64,000 nucleotides of DNA, taken from assembly GCA_963811805.1 (NCBI GenBank), contig CAWESU010000001.1, forward strand, positions 1,364,001-1,428,000, written 5' to 3'. Origin of the DNA: DAHUXN01 sp963811805 (GTDB taxonomy: Bacteria > Acidobacteriota > Terriglobia > Acidiferrales > UBA7541). The translations under genes and the position numbers were made by a program. Of this stretch, positions 8,773-17,998 are shown in pieces. Position 1 is the first letter of the stretch, and each line of letters starts with the position of its first letter. The notes under the pieces are model-generated. The model was not told the DNA's origin and did not search any database. It saw nothing but the letters and a program-made list of their open reading frames with translations.

Positions 8773-10018
8773 AGCAGGCAACAAATCGGCGCAGCATCCG
8801 CAGAAATCCGTTGAAGAACAGCTCGCCTACCTGCGCAAAGGCGCCGCGGAAATCATTCGCGAAGAGGATTTGAAATCGAAGCTTGAACAATCCGCGAAAA
8901 CGGGCAAGCCTCTGCGTGTCTATTTGGGCGTGGATCCCACCGCGCCAGATATTCATCTCGGGCACACCGTCGTCATTCGCAAGCTGAAGCATTTTCAGGA
9001 CCTCGGCCACACGGCCATTTTCCTCATCGGCGATTTTTCCGCCATGATTGGCGACCCAACCGGCCAGTCCGAAACGCGCCCTCCGCTGACGCGCGAGCAA
9101 GTCGACGCCAACGCCAGGACTTATCTCGATCAGGTGTTCAAGATTCTCGACCGCGATAAAACGGAAGTCCGCTACAACAGCGAATGGCTCGGCAAAATGT
9201 CGAGTTACGACGTGGTGCGCCTCTGCGGACACTATCGTCTGGCGCGCATGCTCGAACGCGAGGATTTTCGGTCGCGCCTGGACAACAATCTCCCAATCTC
9301 CGTGCATGAACTGCTCTATCCGCTACTTACTGCGCTTGACGCCGTGAATCTAAAGTCGGACGTCGAATTGGGCGCCACCGAGCAGAAATTCAACATCCTG
9401 ATTCACCGCGACATTCAGCGCGAGTACGGCGTCGCCCCACAGGTCGTCTTCACCATGCCCATCCTCGTCGGCCTCGATGGCGTGAAGAAGATGTCCAAAA
9501 GCCTTGGTAATTACGTCGGTATCACCGAATCGCCGCAGCAGATGTTCGGCAAGCTCATGTCCATCTCCGACGATCTGATGTGGTCGTATTACGAGTTGCT
9601 TACGGATTTTGAAGAGCGCGTCATCGTCCGCCTGAGAGAGGAAGTTCGCACCGGCGTGTTGCATCCCATGGATGCAAAGATGCAGCTTGCACATACCATC
9701 ATCGCCAATTTCCACGGCGAAGAGGCCGCGCGCGCCGCGCGTGACGAATTTCAGCGCGTCTTCCGCGATCGTGAGGCGCCGGAGGAGGTGCCGCAGAAAA
9801 ACTTGGCTCGTAGCGGGCTAACGCGAGTCTCCACTCTTGTTTTCATATCCGATCTCGCGGCCTCGCGCGCCGAAGCTGAACGTCTTATCAAGCAGGGAGC
9901 CATAGAAATTGACGGCCAGCGCGTCGATAATGTGAGGGCCGAACTGGATCTTTCGAAACCCAACTCCTTTCTCCTGCGTGCAGGTAAGAAAAAGTTCCTC
10001 CGCGTCATCGTTGAATAA
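8765..10018 (+). CDS. tyrS: Tyrosyl-tRNA synthetase
   Basis: Class I aminoacyl-tRNA synthetase that charges tRNA-Tyr, 417 aa. The HIGH signature appears as HLGH (residues 64-67) and the KMSKS loop is intact at residues 242-246. The C-terminal ~70 residues form an S4 RNA-binding domain (SRAEAERLIKQGAIEIDGQ). The motif spacing resembles the TyrZ subtype. The start overlaps the purN stop by eight bases, so translation is probably coupled and no leader (for example a T-box) is available. It is the last gene of the plus-strand run and converges on the SRPBCC gene 14 bases away. Confidence 0.95.
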   Translation: MSEAGNKSAQHPQKSVEEQLAYLRKGAAEIIREEDLKSKLEQSAKTGKPLRVYLGVDPTAPDIHLGHTVVIRKLKHFQDLGHTAIFLIGDFSAMIGDPTGQSETRPPLTREQVDANARTYLDQVFKILDRDKTEVRYNSEWLGKMSSYDVVRLCGHYRLARMLEREDFRSRLDNNLPISVHELLYPLLTALDAVNLKSDVELGATEQKFNILIHRDIQREYGVAPQVVFTMPILVGLDGVKKMSKSLGNYVGITESPQQMFGKLMSISDDLMWSYYELLTDFEERVIVRLREEVRTGVLHPMDAKMQLAHTIIANFHGEEAARAARDEFQRVFRDREAPEEVPQKNLARSGLTRVSTLVFISDLAASRAEAERLIKQGAIEIDGQRVDNVRAELDLSKPNSFLLRAGKKKFLRVIVE

Positions 10019-10032
10019 TCGATCCACGCTCT

Positions 10033-10509
10033 TCAGGATGCACTTTCCGGCGGCAGCACTCGCGCATGTTCCACGAGCCGCTTGAGCCGTGCCAGCTCGC
10101 GGCGGTCGCGCTTCGCCACGGCGTGACGCGTCATCAGCCAGTCGAAGAATTGGCTGAAGCGCCCGGGCATTTGATAACGGTCGCGCATCTCGACACGCGC
10201 TCCGTTCGCAGTTTCGCTGATCTCCCATCGCTGCATTCCGCGCACGCCATAGGCGTCCTGAAACTGCCATTCGAGCACGCGCCCGCGCTCGAATTCCGTG
10301 ACCACCGCCGTGTGCGTCATTTCGTGTTTGCCGATCCGTCCCGTCAGGCGCACCTTTAGCCCGCTGCGAAATTCAATCGCGCCTCCTTGCACTTCAAATT
10401 GCAAATCGAGTTCGCGCCCGTACCACGCTCCCATACGGTGCGGCACAAAAAACGCGCCCACGATTTTCGCCGGCGCGGCAATTTCTTGGATGAACTGCAG
10501 GTCTGCCAT
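10033..10509 (-). CDS. SRPBCC-fold protein
   Basis: A 158-aa cytoplasmic protein of the START/SRPBCC ligand-binding superfamily, as judged by the pattern FIQEIAAPAKIVGAFF...GAWYG at the start, alternating strands in the middle (VRLTGRIGKHEMTHTAVV, RVLEWQFQDAYG) and the long amphipathic C-terminal helix. Members include polyketide cyclase/AHSA1-like proteins and bind small hydrophobic ligands. The specific ligand cannot be inferred. It lies 45 bases downstream of the M48 protease gene on the same strand and may share its transcript. No strong Shine-Dalgarno is visible before the ATG at 10509. Confidence 0.7.
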   Translation of the reverse strand: MADLQFIQEIAAPAKIVGAFFVPHRMGAWYGRELDLQFEVQGGAIEFRSGLKVRLTGRIGKHEMTHTAVVTEFERGRVLEWQFQDAYGVRGMQRWEISETANGARVEMRDRYQMPGRFSQFFDWLMTRHAVAKRDRRELARLKRLVEHARVLPPESAS

Positions 10510-10554
10510 CGCGGATTTATTCGAAAAATTCGGTGAGCCAGCGTCGCATATTCC

Positions 10555-11907
10555 TCATTGGCCTTTGACGAATTCCGGCTGCTTGCCTTCGGCCCACGGA
10601 TCGTAGGTCAGCGCGAAATTCACGCGCTCCGCCAGCGGCGGATGGCTGAAGAGCCACACTTTGATAAACGGATTTGGATCTGGATCCGACAAATCCACTT
10701 CACCGAGTATCTGAAAAGATCGCGCAGCCACCTGCTTCGAGTCCGGAAACAGTCCGTGAGTCACTTCGAGGCCATATTGATCTGCTTGGTGTTCGATGTG
10801 CCGGCTGAAAGTGTTGCTCACCGGCGAAGTGATAAATCCAAGGATTGTGATCCACAAGAGAAGCACGGGCAGCGACGCCCAATCGTCCGTGCTGCGAATG
10901 CCCCAGCGGCCGCTGCAGCGCGCAAGCGTCCAAAGCGCTGCGCGAAAGCCTACGTACAGCAGTACAAATGCCAGCAGCGCTCCGAAAACCAGGCCTTTGT
11001 AGACATGGTTCAAAACGTAATGGCCCATTTCATGGCCGAAAACGAACATCGTCTCCGGAACCGTCATTTTCTGAATTGTCGTGTCCCAAACGACCACGCG
11101 TTTCGAAGCGCCCATACCGGTGACGTACGCGTCGACGGCCTTGGTCTTTTCGCTCGCTTTCATCAAGAACATACGATCGGGAGGAATGTTCATACCGGCG
11201 CGATGCACCACGGTTTCAAGAGCAGTGACCAGCTCGGGATCTGTGTTTTGCAGCGGCTCAAATTTGTTGAACATCGGATCGATGACCACTGGTGAGAGAA
11301 AAATCACAAAGAACAAGATCGGCAGCGCCGCCAGCCAGAAATAGAGCCACCAGCGACGCGGGCTGTGCCGGATGATGGCGTAAAGAATCCAAACGAGAAT
11401 AATGCCGAGAATGAAGCTGAGGATTTGACCCTTCGCCCAATCGCCGGCCCAGGAACCCCAGCTCTGCACGGAAATTCCGTAGCTGCGCGAAAGCCAGTGC
11501 CCGTAGATATCCACCGGCAATCCCAGCACCGCGATGGTTAGCAGAAGAATCGGCGCGAAAATCACCGCTTGCAAAAAACGAACACTGGTAGCGCGCTCGG
11601 CCCAATCGCGGTATTTCGGCGCGAGGCACCACGCCAGGACCAGCAGTAGGACAATCACACCCCAAACGAAGCCCGCGAAATACAGGATGTATTGCGCGCG
11701 AGAGTATTTGACTGCTTTTTCGTAGAGATCCGGAGGGAGCGTGTAAGCCTTCACGTCTTGGCTGGTCTGTTGCGGTGACTCAGCTTGCATCGTCTGCGAG
11801 GATGCGGACGCATCCGAAGGTTGCGCTTGCGCGGGGAGCCTCGACGGCGAGAGAAAAAATAAGCAGAGGAGAAAGCCCACAAGGAAGTGGCGGCGGAACT
11901 GGGGCAC
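10555..11907 (-). CDS. M48-family integral membrane zinc metalloprotease (Ste24/CAAX protease-like)
   Basis: A 450-aa membrane protease. I took the GTG at 11907 because AAGGAGGT lies just upstream and the protein then begins with a signal/anchor (RRHFLVGFLLCLFFLSPSRLPA). An alternative start at 11979 adds 24 residues. Several membrane segments precede the zinc motif FGHEMGHYVLNHVYKG (HExxH). A third ligand Glu is expected in the downstream HIEHQADQYGLE. Ste24-like enzymes cleave prenylated peptides in eukaryotes; bacterial relatives act in membrane protein quality control. Substrate here unknown. Confidence 0.88.
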   Translation of the reverse strand: MPQFRRHFLVGFLLCLFFLSPSRLPAQAQPSDASASSQTMQAESPQQTSQDVKAYTLPPDLYEKAVKYSRAQYILYFAGFVWGVIVLLLVLAWCLAPKYRDWAERATSVRFLQAVIFAPILLLTIAVLGLPVDIYGHWLSRSYGISVQSWGSWAGDWAKGQILSFILGIILVWILYAIIRHSPRRWWLYFWLAALPILFFVIFLSPVVIDPMFNKFEPLQNTDPELVTALETVVHRAGMNIPPDRMFLMKASEKTKAVDAYVTGMGASKRVVVWDTTIQKMTVPETMFVFGHEMGHYVLNHVYKGLVFGALLAFVLLYVGFRAALWTLARCSGRWGIRSTDDWASLPVLLLWITILGFITSPVSNTFSRHIEHQADQYGLEVTHGLFPDSKQVAARSFQILGEVDLSDPDPNPFIKVWLFSHPPLAERVNFALTYDPWAEGKQPEFVKGQ

Positions 11908-11998
11908 GGGACCTCCTTCAGTGCGGTGGCTCGTTCCTCTCGAGTTGGCGATTATCCTTTGCCGCTGTGAAGACTGCAAGGACGAATCAGGTTGAGCC

Positions 11999-13093
11999 TC
12001 AGATCGAAGGCGCAGCTTGGGGTGGCATAGGTGGTGACATCGGCGGAGCCGATGCGCTTACGGCGGAATTCATCTCGGCGCTCAGTGAAGGCAGCCGCGA
12101 CGCAAGAAATCGCAGAGCGTAGGATTGGAAAAAGACGAGAGCCGGCGAATATAAAAACGCGAACATCCACATGATCAGCGCAATGACCAGTCCCGCGAGG
12201 ATGACGGTCACGCTGACAGTGACGAAATTCCACGAGGGATTCGCGCCGCGCAAGCCCAGGTAGGCCAGCAGCCCGATGAGCCCCAAAGGAATCAGCAGAA
12301 ACAAGAGAGCGATCAGGTCGATGATGCCGAAGAAAATGGCGCTGCCGACCGCTAAGACAGCCTTCATAAGAATGTAGCCGGTGTAAGCAAGCTTCTCGGC
12401 CGCCAGCATCGGAAGCAGGCGCTGCCAGGCGGACCAAACTCCCCGATTCTCGACAGCCATGATGGGCACCAGGAAATCCCGCGCCAGAAGATCGATGACG
12501 GCGGCGATCACAAGAAAAAAGACCACGGCCAGCAAGACGACAGCTCCCGCGGCAAGCAGCGCACCGATATTCGGCGTGGCCGAAGGAGGCATTTTCCTGA
12601 TCGCTACCCATAGCGGCAGGCCAACCAGCAGAAGAAGAACAAGCATGCAACAAATCGCAAAACCCACATCCCAGCCAAAGTATTGCAGGCCTTTCGCTTT
12701 CCACTTTTTCCAGCTGCGACGGAGTTCGCATTCTCCGGTGATTACCGATTCGAGCAGCACAAACCGGCTCACGCTTGATAAGTATTCGGCGAAGAAAAAT
12801 AGTGCAATCAAGAGGAGCACGCAGATGGCGATCCACATCCAGTCATCGCGCAGCGACTGCAATATCGCGTCGATAGTGCCAAGGTTCATCAGAGGAACCG
12901 AGAAATGATCGTTTGCGCGGGGGGCCTGAAGGTTTCCGCCGCTCCAGCCGCCGCCCGAAGCAAATTCGCCCGTCAGCAAGCCAAGAATGGCCATGCGCGA
13001 CCACATCCGAAACGACCGCGGCGCGAAAAGAATACGCCGGGCGTCAGCAAATGCGGGAGAAACAGAATCAACCGCTGAGAGAGGGGCTGGCAT
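11999..13093 (-). CDS. Multi-pass inner membrane protein of unknown function
   Basis: A 364-aa protein with about six hydrophobic segments, for example WMWIAICVLLLIALFFFA, AICCMLVLLLLVGLPLWV, GAVVLLAVVFFLVIAAVI and VTVILAGLVIALIMWMFAFL. I chose the ATG at 13093 because AAGGGAG stands five bases upstream; an in-frame start at 13171 would add 26 uncharacteristic residues. The C-terminus is a proline/alanine-rich cytoplasmic tail. The topology and the repeated ..LL..D.L..LFFL..PLGLIGLL pattern resemble uncharacterised acidobacterial membrane proteins. I do not recognise an enzymatic motif. It lies 91 bases upstream of the M48 gene on the same strand. Confidence 0.75.
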   Translation of the reverse strand: MPAPLSAVDSVSPAFADARRILFAPRSFRMWSRMAILGLLTGEFASGGGWSGGNLQAPRANDHFSVPLMNLGTIDAILQSLRDDWMWIAICVLLLIALFFFAEYLSSVSRFVLLESVITGECELRRSWKKWKAKGLQYFGWDVGFAICCMLVLLLLVGLPLWVAIRKMPPSATPNIGALLAAGAVVLLAVVFFLVIAAVIDLLARDFLVPIMAVENRGVWSAWQRLLPMLAAEKLAYTGYILMKAVLAVGSAIFFGIIDLIALLFLLIPLGLIGLLAYLGLRGANPSWNFVTVSVTVILAGLVIALIMWMFAFLYSPALVFFQSYALRFLASRLPSLSAEMNSAVSASAPPMSPPMPPQAAPSI

Positions 13094-13281
13094 GGTAGCT
13101 CCCTTTCCGCATTGTAGGCGACCGACATACAACAGGCAAAACAAGCCGGAGAGGGAGTGCCGTGCATGCAACTCGACGGGCCTGCCGTACAGGTGACTTT
13201 TTCGAGGGATTGACGCAAGCCAGGCTTTTCATCACTCACAAGCAGCACTAAGATACGAAGAGAGAGATTAGAGGCGAAATT

Positions 13282-13869
13282 ATGAAAGCTCAAAAAGCGG
13301 CTGTGATGTTGGGCATTTGCGCGTTTCTTGCAGGCCTGCCGGGGATTGCTAAAGCCCAGCAGACGGGCCAATCGCTGGCCGACGCGGCCCGCAAGGCCAA
13401 AGAGCAGCAGAAGCAGGCGCCCAAGGCGAAGGTGGTTTGGACGAACGATAACCTGCCGACATCGGCAACTGTGAGCGTCGTGGGGCAGCCGCAACAGGGA
13501 AATGCAGCCGATGCCGCTCAAGCACAGCCAGCGGAAGAAGCGGGGACCGCGCCCACTTCTGACGACGCCAACGATCTTGCCAAGGCCACTGCCGAGCTGG
13601 CGGACGCCCAGAAGGATGTCGAAAGCCTGAAGACTGACTTGGATATTGCGCAGCGAGAATACAAACTGGATTCGGACCAGTATTATGGCACGCCAGATTA
13701 TGCAGCGGATCAGCAGGGCCAAGCGAAACTGGACACGGAGAAGAGTGAAATGGCCGCAAAACAAGAGGCGTTGGAAGCGGCTCAGAAAAAAGTGGACGAA
13801 CTGCAAAAGAAAGTCGACGAGCTGAACGAGAAGCTGAAAGCCACAGCGTCGCCAACGCCAAACAGCTGA
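13282..13869 (+). CDS. Exported coiled-coil protein
   Basis: A 195-aa protein with a signal peptide (KAAVMLGICAFLAGLPGIAKA, cleavage before QQT). After it comes a conserved-looking block SLADAARKAKEQQKQ..KVVWTNDNLP, then an Ala/Gln-rich linker. The region from about residue 100 to 185 is charged and heptad-patterned (coiled coil, e.g. KKVDELQKKVDELNEKLKA). I have seen the SLADAARK..WTNDNLP block as a common theme of acidobacterial secreted proteins, but its role is unknown. A GA-rich Shine-Dalgarno (GAGGCG) precedes the ATG. It stands alone on the plus strand and ends before a bidirectional terminator. Confidence 0.8.
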   Translation: MKAQKAAVMLGICAFLAGLPGIAKAQQTGQSLADAARKAKEQQKQAPKAKVVWTNDNLPTSATVSVVGQPQQGNAADAAQAQPAEEAGTAPTSDDANDLAKATAELADAQKDVESLKTDLDIAQREYKLDSDQYYGTPDYAADQQGQAKLDTEKSEMAAKQEALEAAQKKVDELQKKVDELNEKLKATASPTPNS

Positions 13870-14083
13870 TTGCGAGCTCACCACGAAGGCAGAAAGCCTT
13901 CCAAAGTTATCGGTTAGAAAAATGCACATCCTTTGTTATCAGAGACTTGTGCTAAATTCTAATAATTGAGTGTTGCGATTAGAAATGCGGGCGCCAGGTT
14001 CGCTTTTATTTCGCTACGCTTCACTCTGACTTTTCGGGGCCAAGATCTGCCCCTGCAAGCAGCGCGACTTTGCCGGCGCATCA

Positions 14084-14110
14084 AAAAGGCCTGATTGCTC
14101 GGGGCCTTTT
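14084..14110. terminator. Bidirectional intrinsic terminator
   Basis: The arms AAAAGGCC (14084-14091) and GGCCTTTT (14103-14110) pair around an 11-base loop. Reading either way gives a GC-rich hairpin followed by four or five T. It lies between the plus-strand coiled-coil gene and the minus-strand transcript of the propeller gene, which is where a shared terminator is expected. Confidence 0.55.
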
Positions 14111-14196
14111 CCTTCGTGAGAGACCTTTCCCGCGGATTCAGTGAGGCGGTCCGCATACAGCGGGTATCAGGCCAACTGACGGTTTCTCCTAGCCGC

Positions 14197-14231
14197 AAAA
14201 AAAGAGGCGGCCGGTGGGGGTGCCGGCCGCC
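14197..14231 (-). terminator. Strong intrinsic terminator on the minus strand
   Basis: A perfect nine-base-pair GC stem (GGCGGCCGG at 14206-14214 with CCGGCCGCC at 14223-14231) has an eight-base loop. Read on the minus strand it runs straight into CTCTTTTTTTG. It ends a transcript coming from the right, either the giant propeller gene or the separate RNA candidate at 14232-14475. Confidence 0.8.
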
Positions 14232-14475
14232 GTGGGCATGGGTGATGGAGGTACAAACACTTTCGGGACCCGATTCGCGCGGGGGGCGCAACGCCAGGCC
14301 CCGAATGCAGGATCATTGTGCCAACAGGCGCCCCCAGCGTCGATAGACCGAACGGTTCAATTCGTTCTAGTACTGAGGTACCGCTAGGTGGGGCTCCGTC
14401 TGGACGCCCATCTAGCTGGTTGCGGGCATCCCGCAATTAGCAAGACCGGAACGACCGCTCCCATCGTCTCCGCCC
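14232..14475 (-). ncRNA. Candidate structured RNA or long 3' UTR
   Basis: ORF-free 244 bases between the stop of the propeller gene and its terminator. It is packed with hairpins: TTGCGGG-CAT-CCCGCAA (14420-14436, perfect), CTAGTAC/GTA-ccg-CTAG around 14367-14387, GAACG/CGTTC around 14350-14366, and an eight-pair stem GGGGGCGC/GCGCCCCC with arms at 14282-14289 and 14328-14335. The minus-strand terminator at 14197-14231 sets the direction. I checked by eye for RNase P, tmRNA and SRP RNA signatures on both strands and found none. It could be an unknown small RNA, one of the Acidobacteria-specific RNA motifs, or a folded 3' UTR. No promoter is evident. Confidence 0.35.
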
Positions 14476-17400
14476 CTATTCTGAGCCCCCGAAGCGGCGC
14501 GGCGGCTCCTGGAGAGGCTCCGCGGTTATGTGTGGAACGCCGGCATCGTTCAGAGCTTTGTTGAGATTGGCCAGGTCAGTGTTGATCAGCGCGTGCAGGG
14601 CATCCATGGCCTGACCGAGCTGCTGAGAAACGACCGCCATTTCGTCCTTTTCTGGTTGAGTGGGCGCGGCGGAATAGCCGTCCAGCTCCGACATCAGGCG
14701 ACCGACGCGCTGAGGCAACGGGGGAGGCATGTAATGAAGCGGGCCGCCAGCCCCAAAGCCGCCTTCGGATACGAATTTGCCGTGGAGCTCATTGACCTTC
14801 TTCTGGAGCGCTTCCGCTTGCTTGCGGATGTCGTCAGGGATCTTCGGCGCGTCAGGTTTGCTCCAGGCCGTCAGCGCATCGTCGAGTGACTTCTTGAAGC
14901 CCGAGATGAGGCGCTGGCCTTCATTGCCGGTTTTGTAGAGCGTGTAGAGCTGCATGATGGCGTCATGACGCGCGGCGCGGTCTGCGTCGCTGATTTGGAC
15001 CCGCGGGTCTCCCTGGAGTTGTACGGTCTGCGTCTGGGAATCGTCCCCCAGCGCGACTTTCACCGTGTACGTGCCAGGGTCGGCCTCGGGACCTCGCGCG
15101 CCTCCGCCGAAAAAGCCTTGAGCAAGCGCTTCTTCCTGCTCCGGAGTGAGTTTCACAGGAGGGTCATAGCGCAGGTCCCAATTGACACGATTGATCCCAG
15201 CTTCCGTGTTGCGGTCTTCGATTTGGCGAATGGTTTTGCCGGAGGAATCGAGAATCGTGATGGTCACCTTTTGCCCTTTTGCCGGTTTCGCCTTCAAGTA
15301 AAAATCCACCAGAACTCCGTCGGGAGGATTGGGGCCGAGGAAAAGCTGCTGGGCGTCGAACCAGCGGTTCTGATAAATCCGCCAGGCGATGGTATTGCGG
15401 ATCGGGAAGGCATGGAGTTCTTCGCCGAGGACCTGAGGGCTTAACTGCTCAAGCGGGGTCAGGTCATCAAGAATGTAAATCGAGCGGCCATGGGTTGCGA
15501 GAATGAGGTCATTTTCACGAGGCTGAATTTGAATGTCATCCACCGGCACAGTGGGCAAACCCATTTTCAACTTATTCCAATGGTCGCCGCCATCGAGCGA
15601 GAAATACGCGCCGAATTCGGCGCCGACAAAGAGCATGTTCTTGTCGCTCGGATGTTCACGGATCACGTGCAGAGTGCCGGTATCTTCGGGAATGCTGGCA
15701 GCGAGGTTTTTCCAGGTCCGGCCGTAATTCGTGGTTTTGAAGAGATACACGTGGAAGTCATTGGAGCGATGGCCATCGAAGGTGACGTAAGCGATACCTT
15801 CGTCGAACTTTGACGCGACCACGCGCGTGACATAGGTGCCTTTGGGTACGCCGGGGACGCGGCTGGCGACGTTCTCCCAGGTTTGGCCAGCGTCGCGGGA
15901 AACTTGCAGGTTCCCATCATCGGTGCCGACCCACAAAACGGAATTGTTCGCAGGCGATTCGTCGATGGTGGTGATTGTCGGATACCATTCGACGCCATCG
16001 TAAAGAGAAAGGGTATCCTTTGTCGGCAGCTGGCCGAGGATTGGTAGAGTGTTGCGATCGACGCCGGTAGTGAGGTCACCGCCGAGCTTGGTCCAGGAAT
16101 CGCCGCGATCTGTCGATTTGAAGAGGAAGTTCCCTCCGTAATAAATCGTATTGTGATCGCGAGACGAAATGACCAGGGGAGAGTTCCAATTGAAGCGATA
16201 GGGCGGGTCGCCTTCCTTGGGAACCGGGCGAATGCTCAAGGCTTCGTTGGTACGCAGATCGCGGCGCTCAACATTGCCGTCCTGCGATTCGGTGTAGATG
16301 GTTTGCGGGTCCGCAGGATCGGGCTTCACGTAGAATCCATCTCCGCCGCCCACCATGAACCAGTCGCTGTTGGGAATGCCTCCCGCAAACCACGTGCGGC
16401 TGGGGCCACACCATTCGGCGTTGTCCTGATAGCCTGCGCAGACGTGATAGGGCTGTTGATTGTCGTAGCCCACTTCATAAGCCTGGCCGAGAGGCATCAC
16501 ATTGAGATGATCCCAATCGCGGCCAGCATCGCGGCTTTCATAGATGCCGCCGTCGCAGCCAACGAGTATGAAATTGGAATTTTCCGGATCAATCCAGATG
16601 GCGTGGAAATCACTGTGAACGTCGCGGACGCGTTGCTGATTGAAACTCTTGCCGCCGTCATCCGAATAGTAGAGATTGACGCCGCCCATCCAGATGCGCA
16701 GGTCATTATTGGGGTCGATACGAATCTGGCTGAAATACGACGGGCGCGGATCATCAGAACCCATCTTCCTCCATGTCGCGCCCTTGTCCTCGCTGCGGAA
16801 AACGCCGCCGTCTTTATTACTCTGTATCAGCGCGTAAACGACATTGGGATCCTTTCGATAAACCGCTACGGCGCATCTTCCGATGTCTCCCGTATTGGGG
16901 AGGTCGGTGGTCAATTTGCTCCAATTGGCGCCGCCATCGGTTGACTTGTAAATGCCGCCGTCCGGGCCACCACCGTTGAAGCCCCAGACGGTACGGCGGC
17001 GCTCATACGCTGCAGCGTAGAGAGTGGTGGGGCTTTGTGGATCGATGGCCACGTCGGAGACACCGGTGTCGTTGTTTATGAACAGAACTTTGTTCCAGGT
17101 TTTTCCACCGTCGGAGGTTTTGAAGAGACCGCGCTCCGGGTTTGGCCCCCACAGGTGTCCAAGAGCCGCCACGTAGACGACGTCGGGATTCGTAGGATCA
17201 ATCACGACTCTGCCGATGGCCTGCGTGTCGTCGAGGCCCATGTGCGCCCAGGTTTTTCCGCCATCGGTTGATTTGAAAACACCATCGCCCCACGAAGCGC
17301 TCTGGCGGTTATTCGCTTCACCAGTTCCCACCCAAACGATGGATGGATTCGACGGTGCAACGGCAACGGCGCCGATCGAAGGATTTGGCTCATCGTCGAA

Positions 17401-17682
17401 AAGCGGAGTCCAGGTCATCCCGCCGTCGGTGCTTTTCCAGAGACCGCCCGCCGCCGCGCCAAGATAAATTGTCTTGGGGTCCGTTTCGGCCACAGCGATG
17501 TCGTCGATGCGGCCGCCCATAATCGCGGGGCCGATGGCGCGCATTTTCAGATTGGCGGTCGCCGATTCGATTGTCGGCGTCGCGGACTGCTCCTGGGCTG
17601 TGGCGCTCTGCCTGCAGACAAAGCCGAGAAGTAGAGCAAATAGGAACGGCAGAACACGAAAGCGAACAGGGCATCCCATCAT
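14476..17682 (-). CDS. Exported VPS10/BNR-repeat beta-propeller protein (sialidase/glycosyl hydrolase-like), copy 1
   Basis: A 1,068-aa exported protein. After a signal peptide (VLPFLFALLLGFVCRQSATA) come many BNR/Asp-box-like repeats of the type S.DGG.TW (KSTDGGMTWTPL, KSTDGGKTWAHM, KTSDGGKTWNKV, KSTDGGANWSKL, RDAGQTWENV, LDGGDHWNKL). These span about residues 45-720 and predict one or two propellers as in sortilin/VPS10 and HCF136-like proteins. A C-terminal region of ~300 residues holds a FlgD-like Ig segment (ILDSSGKTIRQIED..GINRVNWDLRYD) and a helical tail. Such proteins are often labelled glycosyl hydrolase, but no catalytic residues are clear. A GGGAGGG precedes ATGATG. A paralogue lies at 47767-50949. 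Confidence 0.85.
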   Translation of the reverse strand: MMGCPVRFRVLPFLFALLLGFVCRQSATAQEQSATPTIESATANLKMRAIGPAIMGGRIDDIAVAETDPKTIYLGAAAGGLWKSTDGGMTWTPLFDDEPNPSIGAVAVAPSNPSIVWVGTGEANNRQSASWGDGVFKSTDGGKTWAHMGLDDTQAIGRVVIDPTNPDVVYVAALGHLWGPNPERGLFKTSDGGKTWNKVLFINNDTGVSDVAIDPQSPTTLYAAAYERRRTVWGFNGGGPDGGIYKSTDGGANWSKLTTDLPNTGDIGRCAVAVYRKDPNVVYALIQSNKDGGVFRSEDKGATWRKMGSDDPRPSYFSQIRIDPNNDLRIWMGGVNLYYSDDGGKSFNQQRVRDVHSDFHAIWIDPENSNFILVGCDGGIYESRDAGRDWDHLNVMPLGQAYEVGYDNQQPYHVCAGYQDNAEWCGPSRTWFAGGIPNSDWFMVGGGDGFYVKPDPADPQTIYTESQDGNVERRDLRTNEALSIRPVPKEGDPPYRFNWNSPLVISSRDHNTIYYGGNFLFKSTDRGDSWTKLGGDLTTGVDRNTLPILGQLPTKDTLSLYDGVEWYPTITTIDESPANNSVLWVGTDDGNLQVSRDAGQTWENVASRVPGVPKGTYVTRVVASKFDEGIAYVTFDGHRSNDFHVYLFKTTNYGRTWKNLAASIPEDTGTLHVIREHPSDKNMLFVGAEFGAYFSLDGGDHWNKLKMGLPTVPVDDIQIQPRENDLILATHGRSIYILDDLTPLEQLSPQVLGEELHAFPIRNTIAWRIYQNRWFDAQQLFLGPNPPDGVLVDFYLKAKPAKGQKVTITILDSSGKTIRQIEDRNTEAGINRVNWDLRYDPPVKLTPEQEEALAQGFFGGGARGPEADPGTYTVKVALGDDSQTQTVQLQGDPRVQISDADRAARHDAIMQLYTLYKTGNEGQRLISGFKKSLDDALTAWSKPDAPKIPDDIRKQAEALQKKVNELHGKFVSEGGFGAGGPLHYMPPPLPQRVGRLMSELDGYSAAPTQPEKDEMAVVSQQLGQAMDALHALINTDLANLNKALNDAGVPHITAEPLQEPPRRFGGSE

Positions 17683-17831
17683 CGAAGAACCCTCCCCCCA
17701 AAATTCTTCTACTACAACGAATAGTGGCGACAGTAACGCTCCATAGACGAAAATGCAATGGAGACGAGTTACTCACGGTACGCTGACTAGAGACGCGTGG
17801 TTGTGACGCTGCGTTTCAAAGGGAGGTAGGA

Positions 17832-17933
17832 ATGGACGCGCGCGTCGTTTGTCCAATTGATGTGATTTGCGAACTTGACGAAGAGGCTGATACGGAGTAT
17901 TTTGCTGAGCATCAGGAAGCCCCTTCTTCCTGA
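17832..17933 (+). CDS. Possible 33-aa acidic small protein
   Basis: A short ORF with an exceptionally good ribosome-binding site: GGGAGGTAGG ends one base before the ATG, giving five bases between GGAGG and the start. The peptide is acidic (about nine Asp/Glu) with two cysteines, near VVCP and VICEL. No family is recognised. A second small ORF with its own Shine-Dalgarno follows 65 bases later (17999-18238), so the two may form a tiny operon. Nothing but the translation signal and position supports it. Confidence 0.4.
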   Translation: MDARVVCPIDVICELDEEADTEYFAEHQEAPSS

Positions 17934-17998
17934 ATACCCTTCCCGCAGTCGGTCCGCAATAGCAGGCCGTTGTGACTCATCATGGAGAGGAAGCGATC

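Noticed and set aside
14197..14475. RNase P RNA, tmRNA or SRP RNA
   Set aside because: None of the conserved cores (for example GAGGAAAGTCC of RNase P RNA, the tRNA-like TTCGA arm of tmRNA, the SRP tetraloop region) is visible on either strand.
16153..16944. 263-codon open frame on the plus strand inside the first propeller gene
   Set aside because: It is antisense to repeated S.DGG.TW blocks; its repetitive Ile/Ala-rich composition is a by-product of those repeats.
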